Shown here: positions 35,006 through 47,075 of the stretch, one piece after another | How the letters are laid out: every line of letters starts with the position of its first letter | Numbering within the stretch: the first letter of the stretch is position 1 | Source of the DNA: Gongronella butleri | Taxonomy: Eukaryota; Mucoromycota; Mucoromycetes; Mucorales; Cunninghamellaceae | Reading direction: 5' to 3' | NCBI GenBank assembly: GCA_025201375.1 | Contig: JAIWZP010000031.1 | Coordinates: 62,001 to 126,000 of the forward strand | Length of the DNA: 64,000 nt | Notes under the pieces: model-generated | Seen by the model: the letters and a program-made list of their open reading frames with translations, nothing else | What the model was told of the DNA's origin: nothing | Database searches by the model: none | Translations under genes and position numbers: made by a program

Positions 35006-35359
35006 TAAGAAGCTTGATGTTTTGTGTGGAAAAGAGAAATATTTTTGGTTTTTTGGTCATTAGACGCAACGTCCACACTACGAATAAAGGTGATTGTGCG
35101 CTGATTCTCTTTCTTTGTGTCCGTATCCCATTTTCTTTGCCCTCCTCGTACAGGAAAAAAAGTAAAAGTAGCAGAATTAGCCCTCTACATGCTGTGAAAT
35201 CGTCCAAAAATCTTTGATCAACACCAAGAGTTGAGCTGAGTAAAGAAGTATAATTTTTATTGGGGGAGGGGGACAAAAAAGGGAGAGGACAAATGGGAGG
35301 GGGGCCAAAAGGGGGACAAAGGGGTGGGGGGATGAAAAGCGAGACAAAGAAAAAGACGA

Positions 35360-36672
35360 TCAATGAATGCGGGATCGTTTACTAAACGATTTTCGGCCGC
35401 CAAAGCGCAAGGAAGCCGTGCCGTTGAGAATGTCGTGTCGGGTGTGTATATGAAAGCCGCCGCGGATCTTGATAATCACTTCTTGCAGCTGCTCGGCATG
35501 CTTGAAGAGTTCAATGACGTGACCAGCGCTGGTACAAAGACCGGGATAATCCAAGACCATGAGCCGCATGGGCTTGACGCTTCGTAGTTCCATGGCAAAC
35601 TCTGAAAAAACCCAAAAAGTGAGTGAGGAGTCCCTCCTTGCGAGCCCTCAGTGCCTTTTCATGTGCATCTATGCGACTGCCGACTTACCCTGCGCATCGC
35701 CATCTAGGCCCTTCAGCTTGCCTTTCATGTTGGCTGGCACGGTGTTCTTTGCTGTGATGGGAGACGCGCTTGCATCCATGACACCGCCAAAGACGCAATC
35801 GGCACCAAGATTCTTCAGCGACCACACCTGCGCTTGCAGCGACTTGATCTTGCCCTTGTCTGTGTCTTTCTTGGATTTACGACAGAATCCCACCGTATGC
35901 ATGGGATTATTCGTGACGTAGGCGCGCACTGCCGTGGTGCTCTTGACAATCAAAGCGGCTAAAAAGAAAAAAATAATGATCAGCCTTTTTTTTTTTTTTT
36001 TTGGAGGGGGAGTAGCTTCATTACCGCGATGAATTGGGCGCAGGATGTGAAGCCAGCGGCCACGCAGCGCCTTGCCGCCGTACTCTTTAGATCGATGCGT
36101 CACGCGCGCACCCCAGCGGCCCGAGGCGTTAATCCAGGTTTCAATGTCGCTTGCGCTGGGGAGATTTTTGAAACGTTCGGCCAGAAGAGCCTTTTGATAT
36201 TCGGAGGTAACGAATTCGGTCTTGTGGGTTGGGGAATCAGCAGCGCCCTTGGCCGAATTCATGGCAATTTTGGCAAAATAATCAACAGCACCTTCACCCT
36301 CGACCGATTCCAGGCTTGCAGTCGTCGTAGCTGAGCCTCGGCGTGTTCCTGCTCCTTGAGATTCACTCTCCATGGACAATGAACCTTGTGTGTCCTTGCT
36401 AGGGTCTTCGACGATAGATGGATCTGTTGAAATGAAGGTCAATGGCAAGAAAAAAAAATTGAAAGTGAAAATTTACCTTGCTTTTTAAACAAAATGAGAT
36501 GGATTGGGTCGCGCTCTTGTCTGTCCTTGCCAACGGCGTACGCGTACGTGTCGTCGTTGATTAAGTGGATGGGGACCATTTCCTCCTCCTCGAGCTTTTT
36601 CATGGCCCATTGGGCGTTCTCTGCTGTGTGAGGCAGGCCGTAAACAAAACACGCCGCTTGATGGTACAACAT
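35360..36672 (-). CDS. Unrecognised fungal protein, 368 aa
   Basis: Four exons supported by frame and splice signals: 36672-36477, 36423-36025, 35958-35689, 35601-35360. I do not recognise the family. What can be seen: an N-terminal part (LPHTAENAQWAMKKLEEEEM, charged helix), a Ser/Thr-rich acidic stretch at about 66-110, a region with aromatic and basic residues (TWINASGRWGARVTHRSKEY, GRWLHILRPIHRG), then KSTTAVRAYVTNNPMHTVGF, a C-terminal alpha/beta-looking part (RLMVLDYPGLCTSAGHVIEL, QEVIIKIRGGFHI) and a very basic tail (RFGGRKSFSKRSRIH). No signal peptide or membrane segment. The basic C terminus would suit nucleic-acid or ribosome binding, but that is a guess. An upstream frame starting at 36941 begins MIPLFKLFCWNKIAQNLCQL and could be a mitochondrial leader exon; I could not join it in frame. 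Confidence 0.72.
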
Positions 36673-37020
36673 GGGGAAGAAAAAAAAAAAAAGGGAAAGA
36701 GCCGTGACAGGCGAGAGAAAATAAAAGACACGTCCCCCTTTTTCAAGTATTGCTGAGTTTTGAGAACAGCATGAATCACGTCATCTGACCGGCGAGCTTT
36801 TTTTTTTTCTGTGGGAAAATGGCAAAGGTGAAGCGGATTTGCAATGGAAGGCTGTCGCGCGTGAAATGGACTGGCGATCATAAGCTGACAAAGGTTTTGG
36901 GCAATTTTATTCCAGCAAAAAAGTTTAAACAGAGGAATCATAGCAAGAGGAGGGTATAAAATCAGTCTGAATGGAATGGAGGAGGGCAGACGGATGCGAT
37001 GGATGTGGATGGCACTTTTT

Positions 37021-37234
37021 TCATAGGGACGCGTCGAGGATGGGGTGGGGTTTGGCGACAAAGCGGTCAATGCATTGACAAATGACGTTTTTCGTCACTG
37101 GTTTGGCCAGGATTTCGTCAAATGCGCCTGCCAGTTGCACAGTCTGCTCGTAGGCGGTGACGGCAATGATGGGAGTGTCGCGATTGGGGTTGTTGGTGGA
37201 CTTGATCATGCGCGCGGCCGCCTCGCCGTCAACT

Positions 37235-37277
<43 letters not shown>

Positions 37278-37818
37278 GAGCGTGATGAGTGTCTTTTTTT
37301 TTTTCTCTCCTTTTCTCCCTGTCCTCCCAATTGAGCTTACTGATGGGCATGCGGATATCCATAAAGATGATGTCGTATTTGATGTCATTCATGGCAAGGC
37401 GGATGGCCTGTGCGCCATTTCGGGCAATGACGCATTGACAATGCTGCATTTGCAAGATGGTTTCGAGGATGCGGCAGCTGATGGGGTTGTCGTCTGCAAT
37501 GAGGAAGGCCAGCGAGCGAGGGGTGGACATGGCGGTCGTGTTGGAGGTGGACGATGTTTTTGAGTGGGCAGCCGACAGCGCGGAAATGTCGGGAGTGGAA
37601 TTCGAGCGCGTCAGGGGGCGCAGCGACGCGTTTCCGGGCGTGGCCAAGATGGTGGTTGTCGGTGTTGTGGGGACATTGGCATTGGCAGCGAATGGACCTG
37701 TGGTGGCCGAAGACGACACGGAGGACACGAGCGACGACGAGGGCAAAACAGGCTTGCGTGGCAAGGGTGGTGACGAGACGGGTGGTGGTGGAGGGGACGG
37801 TGCAGCGACCTGTTGCTC

Positions 37819-37882
<64 letters not shown>

Positions 37883-40848
37883 ATTTGCAATTGTTGCTGG
37901 TACTGATGCAAGTCAATGGAGCGTCGCGCAAGCATTTTGTTGGATTGAGATGGCGTGAGATGGATGGGCTTGATGTTTGCCATCTGTGGCGGCGTCGACG
38001 TGGCCCTGGGCACGGCTGTCGTCGCGTCATCGGTCGATGATGCGGCGGCGGCTGTTGCTGTGTCATTGCCTTGTTGCTGCTGTACCAGCGGATGGTGCAA
38101 TTGGGGGCTTTCGCTTGCAATAGAGGATGTCGCGTCAGAAGACGTCGTTGTGCTTGCAATAGTGGAGCTATCGTGGCGGATCTTGCGGATGGTGTCCTCA
38201 TTGGCCTTTTCGAGCACCGGCAAGTTTTTGTACACAAATGTGCCAAAATCGGCGCCATTGTCATTTTCCTTGTCGTTTTGGCCATTTTCGTCCGTGTCGA
38301 CCTCTTTGGACGCGTCGGTTTCGGCATCATGGGGTGCTGCCATGGGGGTTTGGTTCGACGATGACGCGTCGGACACGTCGTCAGGGCCATGGGCGCACTT
38401 TGACACCAAGATATCGGGTGAATCCGTGAATGTTTGCGGTGTGGGCGCGACGGCGGACATGATGGCCGGTGGCAGGGATACGGGCGGCGGCGATGGCGAC
38501 GCGCTGAGATTGACGGGCGTGTTTGTGCCACCAGTGGCCACCCTAGAGCTTGCTGTAGGCGCATTGGTGCCGACGTACGTCGGATGTTGTTCCTGTAGGA
38601 TGGCATTGGCACGGTCGACCTTTGCCTGGGTGGCGGAATCGAGCGTGCGCGGCGGCATGGACGGCGGTGGCGACGCGGCATTCGCATTGGCGGGCGGGGC
38701 CTCGGCGGTCGGTGCATCGGACGATGAAGACGACGAGCTCGTGGGCATGGGCATCATTTGTGCGCCGCGCGCATCAAAATAATCCGTGTCCTCGACGTCT
38801 TGCGGCTGCGGGATGAACGATGGCTGCTCGGTGATCAGGGTGTCCCAATTGATGCCTTTGAAAAAGGGGTGATCCTTGACCGATTGAGCGCCAAGATGGC
38901 CAAGGCGCTTGGTCGGGTCCTGGCACATGAGCTGCTCCATGAAATCGCGTGCCTCGGGCGACACGTCAATCTCGCCCTCGTGCCAATCGATCCGGCACGA
39001 CAAGATGTTGTCAAACACCTTGTCCGGCGTATCCGCATGGAACGGAGGGTACCCGTACAAGAATTCGTAGCAAATCACGCCCAGTGCCCACTTTAAAAAA
39101 AAAGGGAAAACGGCGTCAATTTTTTTTTCTATTTTCTGGTTTTTTTTTTCTCTTTCTCGCTTTTCTCTCTCTCTCTCTCTTTTTTACCCAATCGACCATG
39201 GAATCTTGGCCTGTACCAAGGATGCTTTCCGGGGCGAGATAATCGGGTGTGCCGACGGCATGCTTTATGGGCTCCTTGTCCTGAATGGGTGGCGGGCGAT
39301 ACGGTGTGGAGGCAGGTCGATTGGGGGACGACGACGACGACGACGCGGTGGCAACGGCAGCGGCATCGATCAAGCCTGCGGTGGCGGTACGTCGATGTTG
39401 CTGTTTGATCTTTTTCGCGTCCTCGACGTCAGTGGTCAGGCCTGATGCCGAATCTGTGGTGGTGGGGTCCTCGGATGCCGAGCTTGTGGACGAATCGCGG
39501 CGACGGTTGAAAAGCAGGCTGAAATACGAATGGCGATACAGGCCAGGCTGTGCTGCTGCAGCTGCGGCGGCTGCGGACGACGACGAGGACGACGTGGGCG
39601 GCGTGGCCATGACGTGATGGTCATGCGCGAGCGAGTCGGGTGTGTGGGGCGGCGTCGTGGTGGGCGATGGTCGCGGTGACGCGGGATTCTCGTCGTCGGT
39701 CGCGTCTTCTTGCTGATTCACGGCCGATGCGGCCTGTTGCGACGACGACAGCGACGCCGGCGGCATCTGTTGCATTGGATGCGAATACGACGATGATGCC
39801 GAGGGTTGCGCGGCGGCATCAAAGCCTGGGCGGCTGGACAGTTCGTCTTGTACACGGCGATCCAAGAAACCAATGCGCGAAAGGCCGAAATCCGTCAATT
39901 TGACATGGCCATTGTGGTCAATGAGCAGATTGTCGGGCTTGAGATCACTGGGAAAACGAATTGGCGTCAGCCTCCCTCTTTTCTTTTCTTTTCTTTTCTT
40001 TTCTTTCTTTTTTTTTTTTTTTACCGATGGACAATGTTCTTTGACTGCAGATATTCGAGTCCCAGTGTGACCTCTGCGAGGTAATTGCGAGCCCATTCCT
40101 CGGGCAGGCGGCCCAGGACCTTGACGAGGGCGGAGCAATCGCCGCCATTGAGGTATTCCATGACGAGGTACAAATAATCCTTGGATTGAAATGTATAGTA
40201 GAGCTTTGTGACAAAGGGGCTGTCTGTCTGCGTCATGAGGATCATGCGCTCGGCCTTGACATTGGTGACCTGGTTCTTTGCAATCATGTCGCTCTTTTTC
40301 AAAAACTTGATCGCATAATAGTCGCCGGTGGTGCGCTTCTTTGCAAGGAACACGGACCCAAAGGCGCCCTTGCTGATGGGCTTGATGATGTCAAAGTCCT
40401 TGATGCTGGGTGCTGTGGCACGTGTGGTCGTTGCGGCCGGCGTGGTGACCGTGGATGACGAAGACGTGGTGTTTTGCCCCGCAGATGACGCGCCCTTGGC
40501 CACAAGCTGCACTTGCTTGTGTGCCGGCGGTGTGCTGCTGCTGGTGGCTAGGGCCGATGGCTTTTGCGCATCCTTGGCCTCTGCAAGAGACGCGGACGTG
40601 TCGGTCGTCTGCTGTTTGACGCGTGTCGGGCGCAATCCGGGCGACCCCAATGGTGTGTCAATGGTCTCCATTTCCACAATGGAAAGCCCCGTCGCCAGCA
40701 TGAACGGATCGCGCGTCGTGGCCCAACGTCGGCCGTACACCCACGATTTCTTGGCTAATTTCGACTTGTTGCGATCGCGCCACGATTTGATCCGCGACAA
40801 TAACCCCCGACGCGCCGTGCTCCCCTTGCCGCCATCGCTGCTGCTGTC

Positions 40849-40879
<31 letters not shown>

Positions 40880-43800
40880 CGCAGCGATGACTGACGTGAC
40901 CGTGTCGGTTGCTCAGCATCCTCCTGGTTTTCCTATATAAAAAAAAAAAAAGGAGAAAATGTGAAAAATGAATAAAACATCCCTCTTTTCTTTTTTTTTT
41001 TTTTTCTTTCTCCTTCTCTCTCTTTCTTCTTACCTGATCGGCGGCTTGAGTACTGTTCTCGTCCTCCTCTTGGTCGGGGACGACGAATTCTGTCCATCCA
41101 GGGGCCTTGTTGATGGCTTTTCTGAATTCCTCGCGTGCACGTTCATTGTATTCGAGCCTGTCGCGCATGCTGTTGACCGAGGCGACTTTGGCCTGGGCAA
41201 CCTGCTCGACGTCGCGAATGAGGCTCGTGACTTGCGGGTCGTCGGACACGGGCGGGCGCCAATAGACGATTTGGATCATGTTGTCTTTGGAGCGTGGCGA
41301 TTGGAGCGAGCGTAGCGTGCGCTTATCATCATTGTCATCATTGTCACCATCGTCGTCTTTGTCCGCCAAGACTGGCGGCTGGTACTCGCCGGGCATGCCA
41401 ATGTCGAGGGCCATGTCGACGGTGACGAGCAGATCGTCGTACACGTCGATTTCTGCGCGTTTGGCGTCCAGTGGGTCCGGGGCGGCTTCGAGTGGCAATT
41501 CAAAGCCAAAGATGGAGTCTGCGTCATCATCATCGTGGGCTGGTGCGGCTTCCTGGGCCATGGCGGCGCGTTCCTCGGGGGTTTTGAGCTGCAAAAGAGC
41601 CAATGCCTTGCGTGCGTCATCCCGGCGCTCGTGCAAATAGTTTTTAAGGTCGCGCAGATTGTCGTTGCACATGGTGACGTCCATCTCGCTCTGGTGGATC
41701 TCTACGCACAGCTCCGAATGCTGCTCAAAGAACGCGGCAATGATCACGCGCTCACAAACGCGACACACCGCCGGCGGAAGCGCAAGCAGACGCTCAATGT
41801 TCTTGATCTTGCTGCTGCTGCTCGACGGCGGTGGCGGTTGCTCCTGCTGTTGCTGTTGCTGCTGCCGAGCGTCGTCCAATTCAGCATTTTCCGCGTCTTT
41901 TTCAGGCACCGGCAACGCTGACGACGAGGACACGGTGGGCGGCGCAGTCGCTTGATCGTCGGAGATGGCAATGGACGCGTCTGTGTCTTTGGCAATCGCC
42001 GTGGGCACGACCACACTGGTTTCGTTTTCAAGTGTTGCGTCATGGGTTTCAATGGTGGGCAGCGAATGGGATCGATGGCGTTGCGTGAGCGGCTCTTCGT
42101 ACAAGTCGTCCTGATCATCCCTGTCCTTTTCGGCGCGCTTGTCATCGCTGCGACGGCCACCAGAATGCAGATGCACCATGGTCGGCGTCAATGCGCGGTC
42201 CATGAGCGTCTTTGTGGCCAGCGGCTTGATGACCCACATGGTGTGGCTAGGCTCGCCCGTGACGCGGTCGTACATGAGCATGCCCTTGCCATCCATCATC
42301 AGCAACGCCCCATTGTGCAGAATCACCTTGAATGGCACTTCCACCGTCGACGAATTGTCCGCCAGCAACTTTTTCGTCGCCGCTTTGAACACATGTTGGT
42401 CATCCGGGCCTAGAAACTTGGCAATTGACTGATGCACAATGGAGCCCGGGTTGGTCCTGAAAAGAAAAAAAAAAAAAAAAAAGAGCGAGGTCAATGCTTG
42501 TTTTTTGTTTTTTTTTTTTCATTTTGCCCCCATTTTTCTTGGATGTTTACCCAACGACATCGAGCCAGACGGGACTGACGTATTGGACCGAGGGGTTTGA
42601 CCCGAGGCCGAGCTCGAGGAGGATCGTGGAGCTCTGGCTCTTGTCTGCGGCTTCCTGTAACGCGTCTTGGTACGAAACATTGTCGTCATTGGGCCTGGCC
42701 GACAAGGTGGACGGCGAGGCGAGGGCGGAAAACGAGGTGGACGAGGCAAGCGACGATGAAATGGGCAGGATGGCGCGCTGGGGCTCGAGGGTGGGTGTGA
42801 CAGGTGCAGGCAATTTAAAAGTGGAAGAGGAGGACGACGAAGAAAGGGTGGCAGCATTGGTCTGTGAGGCCGATTGGAGCCAAAATCCGCGCTCAGCTTC
42901 CCACCATTCCAAGACGCGATTGAGGGCGGCCATGCTGAGAAGGAGGCGAACGTACCATTCGCGACAAGGCCATTCCGGATGCAGATCCCAGCGTGCACCA
43001 ATGGATTGCACCTTGTACACCTGGTCCGCACACATGCCTGCGTGGCCCAAGATGGTGTCGAGCGACGTGTCCATCATGTTTTGCGCCATGGTGATCAAAT
43101 CTTGCAACGTCAGAATAAACGGCGTGGGTAAATACGCGTCTTCCGAGATGAAGGTAATCATGTTGTCGGTGGATGCGGCCAATGGCTCTTCCTCTTCCTC
43201 CTGGATATCTGCCAGCAGCCGCTCGACGGTCTGGGAGGGCGTTGTGGGCGACGACGACGACGACACGGTGCTGGCGGCGGCAGGCGGGTGTTTTTTGGAT
43301 GAAGGAGGAGGAACAGGCGCTTCGATGGGCACCGTGGGTGCCATGACGGCAGCAGCAGCAGCAGCAGCGGCAGCAGTGGATGTGGTGGTGGTGGTGGTGG
43401 GCGGAGCAGCGGCCGCCGCCGCGGACGGCACGTACTGCAGGCCATGCTCGACATATTCGTTCAATCCATCGATAATGTCGCGCAATTCGCGATCGCACGC
43501 TTCTTTTGCATACTGAAGCCTAAGCTTGACGGCGTGTTGCACGCGTGTCGTGTCCTCGTCGGCCTCTTCACCATGTTTTTCATGGAGCGTGTGATGCGTC
43601 GAGCGACGTGTGGCGGTCAACAGCGGGGAGGACGATGCCGATGACGTGGATGACGACGATGACGCGATGGACGCGCGTGAGCCTGCGCCATGACCCGCGC
43701 CACCGCCGCCGAGTTTGGAACGCGCAAAGATGTGGCCAAAGGTGCCCATGCGATTGCCCGAGTTGTGGAAACGATAGCCGATGCGTTCGAGGGGTCGTGA

Positions 43801-46025
43801 CAGATTGGACGCGATGATGCCTTGGGTTGTTGCCGACGAGAGCCGGCGTCGCGGCGTGGTGGTGATCTTTTGCCTCTGGAATTGCTGGTGTAGAATGCTG
43901 TGATTGGTCGGTGGCAAAGGCAATGTCTTTTTGTACCCTGGGGCGCCAGGCGTCGAAGCGAGTGATTGCAAAGAAACAGCGCCCGACGGGCTGTCCAATG
44001 CCGACGAAAACACACTTTCCTGGTTGGACGACATGGCGGTCGATGGAGGTGGCGCAGCAGGGGCCGATGGCGTCAAGTCGCCTTCCCCAGGGCGAATGGG
44101 ACTCGATGTTTGTTGCTGGAGTTGCATTTGCATTTGCATTTGTTGTTGTTGTTGTTGTTGTGCCGGAATGGTCGATGAGCGGCGCAAAGGCTTCTTTTCT
44201 TGTTGGCTAGCGATAGGCGCGTCCAATTGCAAATGTGCATGCTGGTGTGGATGTGGCTGTGGCGGTGGTTGATGTTGGCGGCGGTGCAAATCGGACAGAT
44301 CCAGGGACAATGCGGGGCGATGCCTGTGCATGGGTGCCAAATTGGCTTGCGTCGCTGAATCATCGACCGCATCGTCATTGTTATCTTGCTGGGCATTGGA
44401 TGCTGTTGTGGTTGGTGCGGTGGCGTCGGCTGAGGGGCGATAAAATGGGTATGCTTCGGCATTGGACTTGACGCTATGCCACCAATGAGACACGACGCGA
44501 TTGACGGCGGAAGAATTGGACGACGTGGATGCCGATGCCGTTGCCGATGATGGGCCTGGAAGCGTGAGCGGTGGAGGAGGAGAAGAAGCAGAAGAAGACG
44601 ACGACGACGATGGATGTTGCTGCTGTGGATGCAATGGCAATGGCGATGATTGCGACGCGCCTCCAGACGATCTTCGCCTGATTTCCGATTGTTTCAGATG
44701 ATTGTACTCCTCGAGCCAATCGACCCAAGGAATCACATTGATCATATCATTGCCATGCGTATTGCTTGCTCGCTGATCGTGATTGTGTGCCGACACCATG
44801 ATCAAGGGTGCAGCCCCACCACCACCACCACCACCACCATCCGAGCTGCGGCTCACGCGGCTCGTCGGGGTATCGCTCGCATTGCTGTCGCGCCGACTCG
44901 CCACGCTCGACGCGCTGCTGTTGCTGTAATTGCTGTAATTGCTGCTGATGCTGCTCAGGCGGCTCTTGGCGCGTCGCTTGCGCCCACTACTACCACCACC
45001 ACCACTGCTTCCACCCGACGAGGTCCGGTAGTTAGGCCCATTGCTGAATCGGAACGTGCACCATCGTCGAATCTTGGCCGAACGCGACATGTACAGCTTG
45101 CGTCCATATTCTTCGCCCGACGCGCGTCGATGCCGCAGCGACGACAGCGATGATGACCGCGTCAATGGCTGGAAACCTGGTTAAAAAAAAAAAAAGTGAA
45201 ATAAAATTCAAAAAAAAATTCAAAAATTCAAAAACATGTCCAAAAAGCAAGGGGTTTTTTTCTATTTCTTTTTTTTTTTTTTTTTTTGTACCTGTCGTGG
45301 GAAAATAGTCGGCGGGTTCTTCATCGACGGGTCTCGGGTTCCAATGGTGCAGATCAGGTGCGGATGTCATGGAGTGCAAGGGTCGCTGTTGTTGTTGCTG
45401 CTGCGGCTCGGAAACAAGCGACGTGGACGTTTCCAAGGCGGGCTCCAAGAGCATCCCAGGGTACAGCGGGCTCTTGTCGTGATGCTGTAGCAGTGGCGAT
45501 GGCTGTTGCGCATGGTCGGCCACATTGTCATCCAAATTCATCTCGATAATGTCTCTATCGGCATCGAGGCCGAATGACGATGCCGTCGATGTGGACGTGG
45601 ACGGCTGCAGCGGATCGGGGATGCTCACGCCGCTGCCTGAGCGCGAGCGTCGTGACGGCTTGCGCTTGCTGGACAGCTGACGACGCAAAAAAGTCCGCAG
45701 AGAATGCTGATAAGCCAATGTGCTTGTGACGGCAGGATCAATGGCGGCGGCTGCTGCTGCTGCACCGGTCGTCGACGTGGTGGTGGGTGTCACGGACGTG
45801 CTAGACTCGGACGAGTGTGGCACGTCGTCGATCATGGGATTGGGCGAGTTGCCGCTCACAATGTTGGCAAGCTCCGAGCTGGGGATGTGCCGCAACATGG
45901 TCATGGACGATCGCCGCTTCGCTTGCTTGTCCGCGGGCGACTCCATGGGCGAGGAATGCGATGAATGCGACGAAGTCGAGGACGTGGCGTGCCATTTGCC
46001 TTTGCCTAGAGGATAGAAAAAAAAT

Positions 46026-46060
<35 letters not shown>

Positions 46061-46774
46061 TTTTTCCGTGTATGAGGAAGAGTGATAGGGGCTGACGTTG
46101 CCCGGGGAGGTATGTTGTGGGGAGGCCAAGGGCGAGGAGGAGTGTAAATCGTCAGGATCGGTGACAATGGAGGAAACAGAGGGCATGCGTTCATGGTGGA
46201 GTGTATCGGGGGGTCTTGCCAAGGGCGAGAGCGGGGGAGCAATACGTTGCTCGCGCAATTGTGTCAATGAGCCTGTTTTATGGTCGTCGGCGACGCGGCG
46301 TGGCGATGTGGCAAGCGGCGACAAGGGCACGGTCGAAGAAGGCGACGGCGACGCGTCAATCCAGCTTGTCCGCTTGGATTTCACCATGTATTTTGCACCG
46401 CTGCCCGCAGGTGGACTTGCGTATTTGGGCGAATCCACAGGCGTCGTGCTCGTGTCCGTGTCGCTCAAAATAGCCTCATCGGTCGTGCTCTTTGACTTGT
46501 TGCCTGGTTGACTGTCGGTGCGCACATGCATCGTCGTTGTCGTCATTGTCGTTGACGTCGGCGTCGTGTTTGTGCTTAATGGCAGCGGCACCATGTGGCT
46601 CTGGCTGTTGTTGTGGCTGCTCATGCTGGTATCAATGTCGTCCGACGACGACAAGGACGACCGACTGGCTCGACGACGGAGAAGCAAAGGTTGAGGAATC
46701 GGCACCGTCTTTAGCAGCGCGGGTGCCCCATCGTCACCATTCTCCTTGTGCGCCTCCTCATTGTGCGATGCCAT
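37021..46774 (-). CDS. RIM15: RIM15-type (Greatwall-related) kinase with PAS, zinc finger and response regulator
   Basis: Eight exons: 46774-46060, 46005-45292, 45176-42551, 42456-41034, 40932-40025, 39947-39188, 39090-37341, 37232-37021; about 3035 aa. Order: a very long disordered Ser/Gln/Thr-rich region (1 to about 1330); a PAS domain across the exon 3/4 junction (about 1335-1435, [13 protein letters not shown]); a Cys/His finger ([17 protein letters not shown]...C, about 1580-1605); an AGC kinase from about 2005 to 2460 with [28 protein letters not shown] and APES intact and a roughly 170-aa insert between DFG and APE, typical of Rim15/Greatwall; polyQ near 2795-2820; and a receiver domain (about 2900-3030) with ADDN, the phospho-acceptor Asp in IIFMDIRMP and the conserved Lys in LAKPV. 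In yeast it phosphorylates Igo1/2 endosulfines to inhibit PP2A on nutrient limitation. Intron 6 ends AAAG. Confidence 0.95.
37238..37276. repeat. 39-nt poly(A) run inside RIM15 intron 7 (poly(T) on coding strand)
   Basis: Homopolymer in the 108-nt intron that splits the receiver domain. On the coding strand the T run precedes the TTACTAG acceptor. The read-through frame has no stop. Confidence 0.85.
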
Positions 46775-47075
46775 GGAGAAAATATCGGTCGGTGAAGCGC
46801 CCTGGTGAAGAAAGGTGGAAAAACGAAAAGAAAAAGACAAAGAAAAAAAAAACAAGAAAAGAAAAAGAGCGACACAAAAAAAAAAAAAAAAAAAAAAAAG
46901 ACTCGACCGCGGCCTTTATTTTGTTGCCGCAAGCTTCACCGTGTTTCCCTTTTTTGTGCTTGCCCGCTCCAGAGATGCCATCAGATGATCTTTCTTTTTG
47001 CCTTCCTTTCCCTCCCTTTGGTCTTTCGTCTCGCCCCCACCCAATGGCTTCATGGACAACATTTTATTTCATGTT

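Noticed and set aside
37611..38717. Long open frames overlapping the RIM15 coding region on both strands (for example 368 aa at 37611-38717)
   Set aside because: Out-of-frame shadows of CAG-rich and GC-rich RIM15 sequence, full of Arg, Pro and Ser; the kinase and receiver domains fix the true frame.
42547..43498. Asp/Val- and Cys/His-rich frames opposite RIM15
   Set aside because: Antisense of Ser/Ala codon repeats; no domain and no splice signals.
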